Source of the DNA: Clostridium muellerianum
GTDB lineage: Bacteria; Bacillota; Clostridia; Clostridiales; Clostridiaceae
Length of the DNA: 64,000 nucleotides
Direction: 5' to 3'
Assembly: GCF_012926525.1 (NCBI RefSeq)
Contig: NZ_JABBNI010000001.1
Span: 62,001 to 126,000 of the forward strand
Under the pieces are notes generated by a model that was given only the letters and a program-made list of their open reading frames with translations, did not search any database and was not told the origin of the DNA. Within the stretch, counting starts at the first letter, position 1. The number at the start of each line of letters is the position of its first letter. This document shows, piece after piece, positions 34,288 to 43,502 of the stretch. The position numbers and the translations under genes are program-made.

Positions 34288-34327
34288 AAAAATGCACTAC
34301 TTGGCGAAGGGTGCATTTTTATTTTTT
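34288..34327 (+). terminator. Intrinsic terminator
   Basis: AAAAATGCAC (34288-34297) pairs with GTGCATTTTT (34311-34320), followed by ATTTTTTT. It ends the HExxH gene. Confidence 0.75.
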
Positions 34328-34478
34328 TGATATAAATAACAAGACTAGGTTTATATTTTTATAGTGAGCACTATTTTAATCATGAACATCTACTGGATAA
34401 TATAGCTATAGTGTGGGCATAATAGAGAAAGGAGTACAAGGCTAAGGTGCTTTTGTATTTGATAAAGGTTTTTTGTTT

Positions 34479-34510
34479 AAAGAGCTATCGGTAAATAGCT
34501 CTTTTCTATT
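34479..34510. terminator. Terminator-like hairpin
   Basis: AAAGAGCTAT (34479-34488) and ATAGCTCTTT (34495-34504) form a perfect 10-bp stem with T-rich flanks on both strands. It lies between convergent genes and may serve both. Nothing else is seen in 34166-34604. Confidence 0.6.
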
Positions 34511-34604
34511 TAGATGTTGATAAAGCTTCTATTTTATCATAGAAATAGACTCTCTATTTTTCTTAGTATCTTCAATATAACAATATTTTGGCAATTTACT
34601 TTTG

Positions 34605-35408
34605 TTATAAATCTTCATCAATATCTTTCACTTTATATAATTCCCTAAATTTATTATTTAAGTTCTCTTTAGTATCTGATTTTACCTTTTCAACTTCTGT
34701 TTCTGACAATATATTTTTTTCTATTAAAAGGTTAGTAAGATTTTCAAGGTATTCACTAGAATATATTAGAATTTCCTGCATGTTATTAAATTCAGGATAG
34801 TACATGCCTTTGAAATTATCAGTATTGTTCATATCATATGATTTTTCAACAAGTGTAATATATTGCTTTGTAAAGCTATTATGTTGTGACCATAATACTT
34901 TACCATACCTCATTTGTATGGGTTTATCATCAATTCCTTTTCTAACAACATCAAAATACTGTTTTCCTTTTACGCTCTCCTTAAGTTTGCTTAATTCATC
35001 ATCTGTTATCTTTATTTTTGTGCTAATTATTATTGAATCCTTATCAACTTGTTCTTCATAATAATATGGCTTTATATCTTGTCCTTCAATAACTAATGTA
35101 TCAATTTTTAATTCTTCATTTTCTTCAAGTTGTATAGTATATTTATATAATGTGGGTTCATTATTTTGAATATAGCTATATGATGAGTTAACAATTTTAA
35201 ATGTTCTTAATATGTTCTTTTCATTATCAACTTCATTTATACATTTTTTGGAGTTTATAAATTTATTGAAACGATTTTGTAAGTCATCTCCTTTTAAGTT
35301 AATGTTACATGAAAAACGTAGTAGTAAATTTCCTGTATGTCTTGAGAGTATTTGGTCTTCATTAGTAGCAGTTATATTAATACACCTATCCAAAATTTCT
35401 AATAACAT
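34605..35408 (-). CDS. Hypothetical protein, 267 aa
   Basis: An intact minus-strand gene with GGAGGTACTACT before the ATG. The product is soluble and alpha/beta, with an acidic C-terminus and no recognised motif. No neighbours on the same strand. It may encode an uncharacterised accessory function. Confidence 0.6.
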   Translation of the reverse strand: MLLEILDRCINITATNEDQILSRHTGNLLLRFSCNINLKGDDLQNRFNKFINSKKCINEVDNEKNILRTFKIVNSSYSYIQNNEPTLYKYTIQLEENEELKIDTLVIEGQDIKPYYYEEQVDKDSIIISTKIKITDDELSKLKESVKGKQYFDVVRKGIDDKPIQMRYGKVLWSQHNSFTKQYITLVEKSYDMNNTDNFKGMYYPEFNNMQEILIYSSEYLENLTNLLIEKNILSETEVEKVKSDTKENLNNKFRELYKVKDIDEDL

Positions 35409-35903
35409 AGTAGTACCTCCATGATTTGTATTTTTATGTATAAATTATACTTACATTATTTATTTTACCACGTTATCCAATTTATTGTTGTGGAATTTAA
35501 TGAAAATAAAATCGAAATTTTAAAACTTTTAAAGAGTATTTGATAAATTCGTTTATTATGAATTTGATTCTATGTTGACTAAAGATACTTATATATGCTT
35601 AATTTTTAATAACATAATAATTATACAAAATATGTAAATTAGAATAATATTACAAACTATATGTCTGATATTAGAAAATGATTATTCGTTACTTTTATTA
35701 CAGTATATGGTAAAATATAAAAAGGTATAAAAATATATTATACCCATAATATCTAAAAATGATTCATATTTAAATAAAAAATCATTCGACAATTATTGCT
35801 AATCAAACAATGAGGTGGTAAAATGAATATAAAGAAATGGACAAACCATAAGGGGAAAAAGATAAAATTACGAAAAATACTAAATGATAATGGGGGGAGA
35901 ACT
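35409..35903. other. Divergent promoter region with palindrome
   Basis: No gene seen apart from a possible N-terminal extension of the next gene from an ATG at 35823 (which also has a GAGGTGG site). GGTATAA (35724-35730) and TTATACC (35738-35744) form a perfect palindrome around AAATATA, a plausible operator for the antitoxin/GNAT pair. Confidence 0.4.
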
Positions 35904-36062
35904 ATGGCAGTATTAACAAGTTGTAAGCCTAGTAAGTTTGTTATTAATGCATCTAAAGCTAAAGCATTTATAGAAGAAAGTAATAGGAATAAAATAACTG
36001 ATTCTTTTTTGGAGGAATGTAGACAAGCTGCAAATTTATTTAGAAAAGAAAAAAGGGATTAA
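35904..36062 (+). CDS. Small antitoxin-like protein preceding GNAT gene
   Basis: 52 residues from the ATG at 35904, which follows GGGGGGAGA; an in-frame ATG at 35823 would add 27 very basic residues. The helix FVINASKAKAFIEESNRN and an amphipathic C-terminus look like a short antitoxin or toxin-binding peptide. It ends 2 bases before the acetyltransferase start, so the two are coupled. Pairing with a GNAT suggests a toxin-antitoxin unit. Confidence 0.55.
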   Translation: MAVLTSCKPSKFVINASKAKAFIEESNRNKITDSFLEECRQAANLFRKEKRD

Positions 36063-36064
36063 AT

Positions 36065-36664
36065 ATGCGAAAAAAAGAGTTAAAGTTATTAAAAGAATTT
36101 AATATGGAAGTTATTAAGTTTACTCCAGAATATGAATGTTTGTCAAATGCATTTAATTCTGGAGAACTTGCGTTTAATGAATATATTTCTAAGACCGCTT
36201 TAAAAGATAAGATTAATGGAAGTGGAGTAACATACATAGTTGTTGATAAAAAAAATCATAAAAAATTATTAGTTGCTTATTATACAATATCAACATCAAC
36301 AGTACATATTAAAGACCTGTATGATTATGAGGATGATGCAATACCTGAAGAAGAAAAAAGAGAACATTTTTCACCTATAAGTGCTTTTATGATTAATATG
36401 TTCGCAGTCGATAAAAAATACCAGGATTGCTTATATAATAATCAATTAGTAAGTAGTTTAATTTTGCGACAAATAATAAGTAACTTGTATGATATGAGTG
36501 TAAATTTAATTGCTGCTAAAACAATATTATTATGTGCTGTTCCAGATGCAGTAAAATTTTATGAAAATAATCGATTCTTGAAATTAGCTGACGAATTTAC
36601 ATTATTCGATAAATGTGATGCTATGGATAATATTCCAATGTACTTACCAATACATAATTTTTAA
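36065..36664 (+). CDS. GNAT-family acetyltransferase, likely toxin
   Basis: 199 residues. ISAFMINMFAVDKKYQDCLY is the beta-4 core, followed by LVSSLILRQIIS (helix after the acetyl-CoA loop) and AVPDAVKFYENNRF, the typical GNAT C-terminal signature. This layout is that of TacT/AtaT-like GNATs, which acetylate aminoacyl-tRNA and are neutralised by the upstream antitoxin. The acetyl-CoA loop (Q/RxxGxG/A) is poorly conserved here (KYQDCLYNNQ), so activity is not assured. Confidence 0.65.
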   Translation: MRKKELKLLKEFNMEVIKFTPEYECLSNAFNSGELAFNEYISKTALKDKINGSGVTYIVVDKKNHKKLLVAYYTISTSTVHIKDLYDYEDDAIPEEEKREHFSPISAFMINMFAVDKKYQDCLYNNQLVSSLILRQIISNLYDMSVNLIAAKTILLCAVPDAVKFYENNRFLKLADEFTLFDKCDAMDNIPMYLPIHNF

Positions 36665-36909
36665 GATATTAAATTTAGAACTCTTGAATATTAAGCTATT
36701 TAGGAGTTTTTATTATATTATAACTATTTATGATGATAGTAATTTTATATATCTGTAAAAATTTTTTTATAAGCGAGAAAAGTCATATACTAAATTCTAA
36801 AACAGATAACTATAGTTATTTAATTTAATAAAGTATCAGTTCTATTATAAAGCCTAATTGATAGAATTTGATAATATATACATATTATTAAATTTTGGAG
36901 GGTATTACC

Positions 36910-37956
36910 ATGGATGAATTATCTTATTTGAAACTAATTCCTATGCTATTTATTTTGTTAGTTGTCACGATACCTACAGTAATATACGTTTTTGTTAAGA
37001 AAGTTAGAATCTTTAAAAGAGTTCTATTTATTTATTTTTTTGTATCAATGTTAATAATATTTATTTTTGCATTTTTTTACATGACAGTAGTTCTTGTTGA
37101 CATACAGAATTTTAAACATCAATACCCTAATTTATTAAGTGCATTAGATATTACAAAGGAAAAAAAGCAAGAAATATTTAATGGTTTTTTACATATTAAA
37201 GGTATTAATGTTTCAGACTACAAGGGAAGTTTTATTTTATTTTTTCTCGATTTACTTTATTTTAGCAGTATGACATTTTTTACTGTTGGATATGGTGATA
37301 TAACAGTTGTTGGAATAGTAAGAATAGTTTCGATTTTGGAAGGCTTTCTTGGAGTGGCTATGACAGGAATAATCATATCAATGGTTCTATCTAATTCAAT
37401 AGAAATGAGTAAAAAAGAAGATAGGTTGAGAATGTTTATATTTAGAGGATATGATATACTTTATTTTGAAAAAACTTCATTTAATAAGGGTTTGGGGCTT
37501 TCTTTACTTGAAGTGTTTTCTGAAAAGTTATCCACAAAAATGTTTAAGAAATATAATAAGGATTTATATCACGTGCATTTAATAGATTCCAATGGCAAAG
37601 TAGCTATGATACATTATATTAATTTAAATGATGAAGCAAGGGAAACGTTTGAAAAATTTGAAATTACATGGGATTTTATTGATTATAGAAACAAGAATAT
37701 AGAATACTACTACAAGTTCGCTCAATGTTTAATGTATAAATTGAGAAAGAAAATTGATGTAGGTTTAGAAGTTGAGCTTTATAAGTTTATAAAAACGGAT
37801 AAAAAAATCAATTTATTTGAATTTAAGGAATTCTTAATAAAGCTAAAAAAATCTCTTATCAATAAAAGAATAGATGATATAAGGCTTAATAATGATATAA
37901 TTGATTTGACCACTAAGTGCATTTATGGTATAGACAAAATTAATGAAAATATATAA
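36910..37956 (+). CDS. Two-pore-helix potassium channel-like protein
   Basis: 348 residues from the ATG at 36910, which follows TTGGAGG. Hydrophobic helices lie near residues 6-30 and 40-65, then a pore loop with FFTVGYGDITVVG, the K+ selectivity filter, then a helix (LGVAMTGIIISMVLSNS). The C-terminal 170 residues are cytosolic and lack a recognised RCK or nucleotide-binding domain. It is the last gene of element 1. Channels with unknown sensor tails occur among defence effectors, but a simple ion-homeostasis role is equally possible. Confidence 0.75.
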   Translation: MDELSYLKLIPMLFILLVVTIPTVIYVFVKKVRIFKRVLFIYFFVSMLIIFIFAFFYMTVVLVDIQNFKHQYPNLLSALDITKEKKQEIFNGFLHIKGINVSDYKGSFILFFLDLLYFSSMTFFTVGYGDITVVGIVRIVSILEGFLGVAMTGIIISMVLSNSIEMSKKEDRLRMFIFRGYDILYFEKTSFNKGLGLSLLEVFSEKLSTKMFKKYNKDLYHVHLIDSNGKVAMIHYINLNDEARETFEKFEITWDFIDYRNKNIEYYYKFAQCLMYKLRKKIDVGLEVELYKFIKTDKKINLFEFKEFLIKLKKSLINKRIDDIRLNNDIIDLTTKCIYGIDKINENI

Positions 37957-38102
37957 ATGTTTAGTCTCAAAGGAGAAGTTTTCTGTTTAAGTAGAATAGA
38001 ATTGATTTAAATATTATTAATAAAATTTAAGTTTTATAGAAGAATTTATTTTAAGTGTAGATATTAATGACTTTGTGAAGTATAATAATTTATAGGTAGT
38101 AA

Positions 38103-38214
38103 TAGTAATGTATATATTAATCAAATCATAACTTTTATGAAAATGATTATGATAAACAGTGCTATTACATAGGAAAAAAGTAATAAATTTGATAATGATA
38201 TATATCACATGATA
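38103..38214. other. Right-end sequence of element 1, related to that of element 2
   Basis: This stretch matches 47673-47786 in order and detail: GTAATGTATAT, ATGATTATGATAAACA, TGCTAT, and the final AAATTTGATAATGATATATATCACATGA. TGATTATGATAA and TTGATAATGATA are internal repeats, as expected of integrase arm-type sites. It marks the element's right boundary just before the yebC 3' copy. Confidence 0.7.
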
Positions 38215-38228
38215 ATGGTAGTTTTGTT

Positions 38229-38624
38229 GCATTTACAAAGAACGGAGGAAACATGGGCTCTACGGGATGTGTTTCTTTTATGTTCCAAGAAAAGGGTCAA
38301 ATTGTTATAGAAAAAACAGATGATATGGATGAAGACGAATTAATGATGATGGCTTTAGATGCTGGCGCAGAAGATTTTGTAGCAGAAGATGAAGTTTTTG
38401 TAGTAACAACTACACCAGAAGATTTTGGAACAGTAAGAGAAGCTTTAGAAGCCAATAAGCTTGAGTTCTTAGAAGCTGAAGTTAAAATGATTCCAGATAC
38501 ATATACTGCAATTGATGAAGAAACAGTAGTTAAGTTCCAAAAAATGCTTGATGCTTTAGAAGATGACGAAGACGTTCAGGACGTTTATCACAATGCTGAA
38601 TTCCCTGAAGGCTTTGAAGAGTAA
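38229..38624 (+). pseudogene. yebC: yebC (YebC/PmpR) 3' part, element junction copy 1
   Basis: The frame GCA TTT ACA AAG AAC onward reads [20 protein letters not shown] and continues to the normal YebC C-terminus ending PEGFEE. About the first 115-120 residues of the roughly 245-residue protein are missing. It differs from copy 2 by synonymous changes near the end and by 48 bases that copy 2 lacks. It is the 3' replacement segment carried between elements 1 and 2. The conserved GGN codons happen to form a GGAGG 4 bases before the ATG at 38253, so a 123-residue fragment could be translated. Confidence 0.85.
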
Positions 38625-38657
38625 ATAATATCAACGGTTTACAGATTTGAAGCTGTG

Positions 38658-38683
38658 AAAAACGTGATGATATACGTTTTTTT
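38658..38683 (+). terminator. Intrinsic terminator after yebC copy 1
   Basis: AAAAACGT (38658-38665) pairs with ACGTTTTT (38674-38681) followed by T. It would end yebC transcription before the integrase gene. Confidence 0.6.
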
Positions 38684-38703
38684 ACCGTTCTATGATGGAA
38701 TAT

Positions 38704-38750
38704 AACACCTTTAAATGTATGTATGAAAATTATTTACATTTGGAGGTGTT
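38704..38750 (+). promoter_or_regulatory. Hairpin covering the integrase ribosome binding site
   Basis: Arms 38704-38719 (AACACCTTTAAATGTA) and 38735-38750 (TACATTTGGAGGTGTT) pair in 14 of 16 positions. The right arm contains the GGAGG that serves the integrase ATG at 38757, so folding would hide it. This could limit integrase translation. Confidence 0.55.
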
Positions 38751-38756
38751 TTTATT

Positions 38757-39677
38757 ATGCAATTAAATGATATTTTAAAAGAATTTATATTTGATTGTGA
38801 GGTTAAAAATTTTTCTAAGAGAACATTAAAATCTTATAGAAATAATAATGCTTTGTTTCACAATTATTTAAGGCAAGAATTTAAAATTACAAATTTAGAA
38901 GAAATTAAAACAATTCACATTAAAAGATATTTTAAATTTTTAATGAAAAAGGGGTTAACTCCAACTTATGCAAATGGAGTATTAAAAACTATAAGAGCTT
39001 TTTTCAGATATTGTTTAAATGAAGAATATATAGAAGAAAATCCATGCTTAAAAGTTGGATGGCAGAAAGAAGGAAAAGTTATAATTAATACTTTTACAGA
39101 TGAAGAAATAGTTAATATGTTGGGAATATATAAATTTACTACGTTCTTGCAAGCTAGAAATAAAATGATTATTGCTTTTTTAGTAGATACAGGAGCTAGG
39201 AATAATGAAACTTGTACTGTATTAAAAGAAGATATAAAAGATAGGGTTATTTTGTTAAGAGGAAAGGGTAATAAACAAAGACAAGTAAGTATTAGTCCTC
39301 TTTTAAAAAAATATATGATTAGATATGAGCGTATTAGAGATTTCTATTTTAAAGATAAGATAGTTAAAGTAAATAATTATTTTCTAAGCAATACAGGTAA
39401 ACCACTAACTATAGAGACAATAGAACGTGTCGTTAGTGAGGCAGGGAAGAAAGCAGGTGTAAGGGACGAAATAAGATGTTCTCCTCATACAATAAGGCAT
39501 TGGCACGCTCAAGAGCAACTTAGAAATGGATTAGACGTATATTCCCTAAGTCGTCTCCTTGGACATGAGAATATTTCTATAACTAAGCGTTATCTACAAT
39601 CTATTAAAGATGAAGATAATATCGATTTAGCAGTAAAAACTAGTCCTTTAATGAATATAAGAGGGGGTAGACGATAA
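38757..39677 (+). CDS. Tyrosine recombinase (integrase) of element 2
   Basis: 306 residues. The N-terminal SAM-like core-binding domain (residues 1-95) precedes the catalytic domain with DTGARNNETCTVLKEDI (Arg I), RGKGNKQRQVSI (Lys), CSPHTIRHWHAQ (HxxR) and LSRLLGHENISITKRYLQS (H...Y). All five catalytic positions appear intact. It lies just inside the left end of element 2, next to yebC copy 1, and its stop overlaps the next start (TAATG). It most likely catalyses insertion into the yebC 3' site. Its C-terminus is almost identical in pattern to that at 1-99. Confidence 0.95.
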   Translation: MQLNDILKEFIFDCEVKNFSKRTLKSYRNNNALFHNYLRQEFKITNLEEIKTIHIKRYFKFLMKKGLTPTYANGVLKTIRAFFRYCLNEEYIEENPCLKVGWQKEGKVIINTFTDEEIVNMLGIYKFTTFLQARNKMIIAFLVDTGARNNETCTVLKEDIKDRVILLRGKGNKQRQVSISPLLKKYMIRYERIRDFYFKDKIVKVNNYFLSNTGKPLTIETIERVVSEAGKKAGVRDEIRCSPHTIRHWHAQEQLRNGLDVYSLSRLLGHENISITKRYLQSIKDEDNIDLAVKTSPLMNIRGGRR

Positions 39678-39943
39678 TGCTGAACCTCCTAAAAGAAGCA
39701 GTATATAAGCAAATAGAAGAAATGGAAGATGATAAAGAATCAGTTATTTACGAAAATTATGAAGTCAATGAAAGAGTTGAAATTGAAACTTATATAGTGA
39801 TTATTAGAATTAGAAGTTTTGGCTTTAGAATTTATCATGGTATGATGCACTCGGACGGAGATATAAGTGTAAAATTTATGGGTGTTGATAATGATATGTA
39901 TTTAGCTATGACATCAAACCTAAAAGTATTAGGGGAGGTGTAG
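39677..39943 (+). CDS. Small conserved element protein, paired with integrase
   Basis: 88 residues, homologous to the protein at 99-362 and coupled to the integrase stop by TAATG. Shared segments include MLNL, VIYEN, YIVI, RIYHG and DMYLAMTSNL. It has no recognised family. Its conserved position between integrase and the winged-helix gene in both elements argues for a role in element control. Confidence 0.7.
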   Translation: MLNLLKEAVYKQIEEMEDDKESVIYENYEVNERVEIETYIVIIRIRSFGFRIYHGMMHSDGDISVKFMGVDNDMYLAMTSNLKVLGEV

Positions 39944-39947
39944 TATC

Positions 39948-40510
39948 ATGTTATTAAGTGAACAATTAAAAGAACAGCTTAGAAACGAGTTTATGCCTAT
40001 TCCAAGCTTGAAAATTTACAGTAATGCAGATACATTAAATCTCAAAATAAGATTCTTGAAATCGCTCTCAAATGGCATAAGGGGTACTTGTAGCATGATT
40101 TTAGACTTTATGGAATGTCGTGTTAATACACAAGAGGAATCGGTCAATTACATGATTTGCTATGCTTCCCAACAACAGATTGCTGATGAATTAGGTTTAA
40201 CAAGGGAATGGGTATCTCATTGTATTAATAGAATGATCGAAAAAGAGAATTGTATTTTTACAAAGGTGAGACAAGGTCTCAATAAATCGAATTATTATAT
40301 ACTTCAGAAGAAAAAAGAAATGGTACATTTATTAAAACAAATATTCCAGGCACAACAATTAGAACTTAAAACTAAAAATGAAGAAAAACAGGATAAACAG
40401 AAAAAAGAATATAAGAAGTATTACAAGAAAGTACATTTAATGATTTTGAACAACGTACTTATGATTTTGAAAAATTAGAAAAACAATTATTAGGATGGGA
40501 TACGGAATAA
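39948..40510 (+). pseudogene. Winged-helix replication-type gene with C-terminal frameshift
   Basis: As read, it encodes 176 residues ending at 40478, with HTH QQIADELGLTREWVSHCINR. The homologue in element 1 ends with a conserved STFNNF..RTYDFEELERKL LGWD tail. Here that tail exists in another frame (STFNDFEQRTYDFEKLEKQL, then LGWDTE and TAA at 40508), so one base was lost around 40425-40432. The HTH domain is intact, but the tail thought to matter for replisome contact is lost. The element may be defective, or the shorter form still acts as a regulator. Confidence 0.65.
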
Positions 40511-41161
40511 AAACACACAAAAGTAAAAGAGTTTATCAAAGTTACAACCTTTGATAAAACCTAAAAACGTTAAAACATGTACTCAACACTAATATTAGTA
40601 TATCATGTTTTAATTAATCTTAAAATATCCCATTAAAAAATTTCTTAAAATTTAGGTCTATTAAATTCAGCCTTTTTTGAATCGTATTGGAAAGGCTTAT
40701 TAGTTATATCCAAAATTATTTCATATATTAAGATATCTCATATAAATCAAATAACCATTATTAAATAATATCTATTTCAAAATACAAATTGTTTTGTTAT
40801 ATTAAAATTTTAAAATTCACTTATTAAAATACCTTAAATTATCATTGTTAATTTTCGGATGTAAATTAAGATTAGCACTATTAAGAATTACAGTTTACAT
40901 CCTAAAGTTAATAAGAATAAATAATAAGTTGTGCTGCAAAGGCTACAGAAATATATAGAATTATTATATCTATACCTTAAATAATTAATATAAAGACTTT
41001 TATCAATTATTTAAAGTACTCTATATTGGTTTAGGAAAAATAAGTAAAACTTGACACACATATACATAATAATTAAAATAAAGGAAGTAAATCAATATTA
41101 ATGTAAAAATTAGATATATTATAATTACATTAATATATAATTAGTACATGGGAGAAAATAA
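40511..41161 (+). other. Conserved noncoding block and promoter of the toxin gene
   Basis: Related in sequence and order to 942-1487: ACTAATATTAGT, TTAAATTCAGCCTTTTTT and the hairpin arms GGATGTAAATT (40857-40867) with AGTTTACATCC (40892-40902). At its right end TTGACA (41051-41056), a 17-base spacer and TAAAAT (41074-41079) form the likely promoter of the WXG/AHH gene. Confidence 0.55.
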
Positions 41162-42589
41162 ATGGATTTTGAATTAGATATTGGTGAATTAACTGCGACA
41201 ATAAATCAATATGAAAATGTAATAAAGGATTTAGAAGAACAAAAAGAAAATATAAATAAAACAATTAAAGAACTTACCGACCAAGGTTGGTCAGGTGAAG
41301 CAAAAGATAAATTTATGGAAAATCATATTAAAAAGCAGGAATTTTATACAAATTTCATAAAACAAATGAAATATGAGAAAAATGCGTTAGAAAATGAAGA
41401 AAAGCCAAGGGCAATTCAATTAAAGAAAAGATGTGAGGACTTAGAAGCTTGCATAAAAAGAAGTGCAGGCGGTGTAGCTCTTACAAATGATGATACAGGA
41501 ATTATTTTACTTCAATATGGAGGACAGTTTTCAATAAATAATAATGTTGATGAATGTGTAAATAACCATTTTAAAAAAATGGATTCTAAATTTGTAGAAA
41601 TACAAAATTTATTGAATAGCCTAACCTTTACATCATTTCCTATTGGAGAAGATGTTGAAAAGGCACGAAAGTCACTAAAAGATCAAACAACTAGTTTAAC
41701 AGATTTTAAAGATTCCTTTAATGCATATTGTAATAGTGTACGAGATATGGAAGAAAATATATGCTCAGTATTTTCAAAGATATCAGGAATAACTGCAGGG
41801 ATATCCCAAATCAGAGGTATGTCCATTATTTCAGAAGATGGACAAGTAGATAAAAATAAAGTAATGCAGTTAATGTTAAAGAATCCAGCAGACTTAACGA
41901 AAGAAGAAAAGGAAATACTAGAGTGTGCAAAAATTGTTTTGGGAGAAGATGAATATAAGAAAACAAAAGAAACTGTATTTACATATAAAGAAGCACGAAA
42001 ATACATTAATTGTACTGCTTTTGGAATGGTTGTAGGACTTAAGGCATATTTCCCAAATGAGATATCTAATTTGCCTAAACAGATAACTTATGAAAAAGAT
42101 GGGTATATTTATACTTACGATTTAATAGAATGCCCTGCGCCTACATTTAATGGAGTAGAACTTCCTAATGATGATATAATTACAAAAGATGGTCAAGTGA
42201 TTAGTACTAAATTATATGGTTATAAACTTGTTTATACTAATGAACCAAAGATATCAACAGGAACCGTTTTTATTTCACCTACAAAGGGGGTAAGTAACTC
42301 TGAAGTACATCATATAGCTACTAATAAAAGTAAGAAATTTGATTTCAAAAATCACCCTGCTTTTAAAGAGACAGGTATTAATGTAAATAAGGATGTTGAT
42401 AATTTAGTGGACTTAGTTAATCATAGAGGTAGACACACTTATAAATATCATCAGGAAGTACAAGACCGATTAGATGCAGTTGTTGAACGTTATGGTGGTA
42501 CTGACAAATTTGAGGGTGCTGTTAGACAAGAATTAAATAAGATGAAACAAGAACTCTTAAATGGAAAGTTAGACCCTTATAAAAAATAA
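41162..42589 (+). CDS. WXG100/LXG-like polymorphic toxin with C-terminal AHH nuclease
   Basis: 475 residues. The N-terminal 100 residues are a helical hairpin with QGWSGEAKDKFMENH, a WXG motif, as in proteins exported by type VII secretion. A middle helical and pretoxin region runs to about 390. The C-terminal SNSEVHHIATNKSKKF ... FKNHPAFKETGI ... NHRGRHTYKYHQEV matches the AHH nuclease toxin family (conserved HH and H). ATG follows GGGAGAAAATAA. The next gene encodes an immunity-type protein. The secretion machinery must be elsewhere in the genome. Confidence 0.8.
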   Translation: MDFELDIGELTATINQYENVIKDLEEQKENINKTIKELTDQGWSGEAKDKFMENHIKKQEFYTNFIKQMKYEKNALENEEKPRAIQLKKRCEDLEACIKRSAGGVALTNDDTGIILLQYGGQFSINNNVDECVNNHFKKMDSKFVEIQNLLNSLTFTSFPIGEDVEKARKSLKDQTTSLTDFKDSFNAYCNSVRDMEENICSVFSKISGITAGISQIRGMSIISEDGQVDKNKVMQLMLKNPADLTKEEKEILECAKIVLGEDEYKKTKETVFTYKEARKYINCTAFGMVVGLKAYFPNEISNLPKQITYEKDGYIYTYDLIECPAPTFNGVELPNDDIITKDGQVISTKLYGYKLVYTNEPKISTGTVFISPTKGVSNSEVHHIATNKSKKFDFKNHPAFKETGINVNKDVDNLVDLVNHRGRHTYKYHQEVQDRLDAVVERYGGTDKFEGAVRQELNKMKQELLNGKLDPYKK

Positions 42590-42603
42590 AAGGAGGATAA
42601 ACG

Positions 42604-43173
42604 GTGAACTATTATAGATTAGTATATAGTGAAGATGATGGGATAGAAAATTTTATTATGATTAATGATTATGATTTAAAAGGATTTGATTACAGAAGAT
42701 TATGGAGAGGACAAATTATAGATAGTTGGCAAGATAACATTGAGCTCTTTTATGAAAAAGAGGGAGAGGTACTTGATTATACTCCTAATGTTCTTTCATG
42801 GCTTATATTATCTGATGAGGTTATAAGCATATTTAATGAGTTAGACATAAGACAATTTCAAGCATTTCCAGTAAAACTAATTAATAAATTTACAAAAGAT
42901 AAAAGTAGGTTTTCTAATGTAATTAATATTACATGTGATAATAGTGTGTTAAATTGGGAAAAGTCAGATTTAGTAACTTGGGATGATGACCCAAAGTATA
43001 TTAAAGCTATTAGGAATTTAGTAATGGATAGTTCAAAATTAGATGGATTGCCAGATATATTTAGATTATCAGAAAGTAAAAATTACATTATAGTGTCTGA
43101 GCAATTTAAAAAGAAAATTGAGGAAAAAGGATTAACAGGATTTCAATTTTTAGAAATTGAAATAGAAAAGTAA
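42604..43173 (+). CDS. Imm11-like (DUF1629) immunity protein
   Basis: 189 residues, 14 bases after the toxin, behind AAAGGAGGATAAACG with a GTG start. The C-terminal part IFRLSESKNYIIVSEQFKKK and GFQFLEIEI is the pattern of imm11 (DUF1629) immunity proteins, in which a variable N-terminus recognises the toxin. The position directly after a nuclease toxin supports this. Confidence 0.7.
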   Translation: MNYYRLVYSEDDGIENFIMINDYDLKGFDYRRLWRGQIIDSWQDNIELFYEKEGEVLDYTPNVLSWLILSDEVISIFNELDIRQFQAFPVKLINKFTKDKSRFSNVINITCDNSVLNWEKSDLVTWDDDPKYIKAIRNLVMDSSKLDGLPDIFRLSESKNYIIVSEQFKKKIEEKGLTGFQFLEIEIEK

Positions 43174-43211
43174 TTCACAATTTACTAAATTAGAATAAAA
43201 TTATAGGATTA

Positions 43212-43316
43212 TATATAAGTTGTAATTAAAATTCTACATTAAATTTAGTATTCATTTTAACAACTAGTAACATATAATTTTAATTAATATGAAGTATCAT
43301 TACTACAACTTATATA
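43212..43316. repeat. Widely spaced perfect inverted repeat
   Basis: TATATAAGTTGTA (43212-43224) and TACAACTTATATA (43304-43316) are perfect inverted copies separated by 79 AT-rich bases that contain a second internal pair (ATTAAAATT with AATTTTAAT). It could be a small non-autonomous element or an RNA hairpin downstream of the immunity gene. Confidence 0.5.
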
Positions 43317-43502
43317 AAATAAATTAAAATCAATAGAAGATTAAATTGAATCGATAGCATAATTGTAATAATGTAGTAAAAGAAGTACTGAATGAACTAG
43401 CTGAAAAGTAGTAGTTAGTGCTAGAATAAAAATAGTACAATAGAAATTGAGAAAGTTCCCGACAAGGATTAAAATAAAATTAAGAGATGGGGGAACTTAA
43501 TC

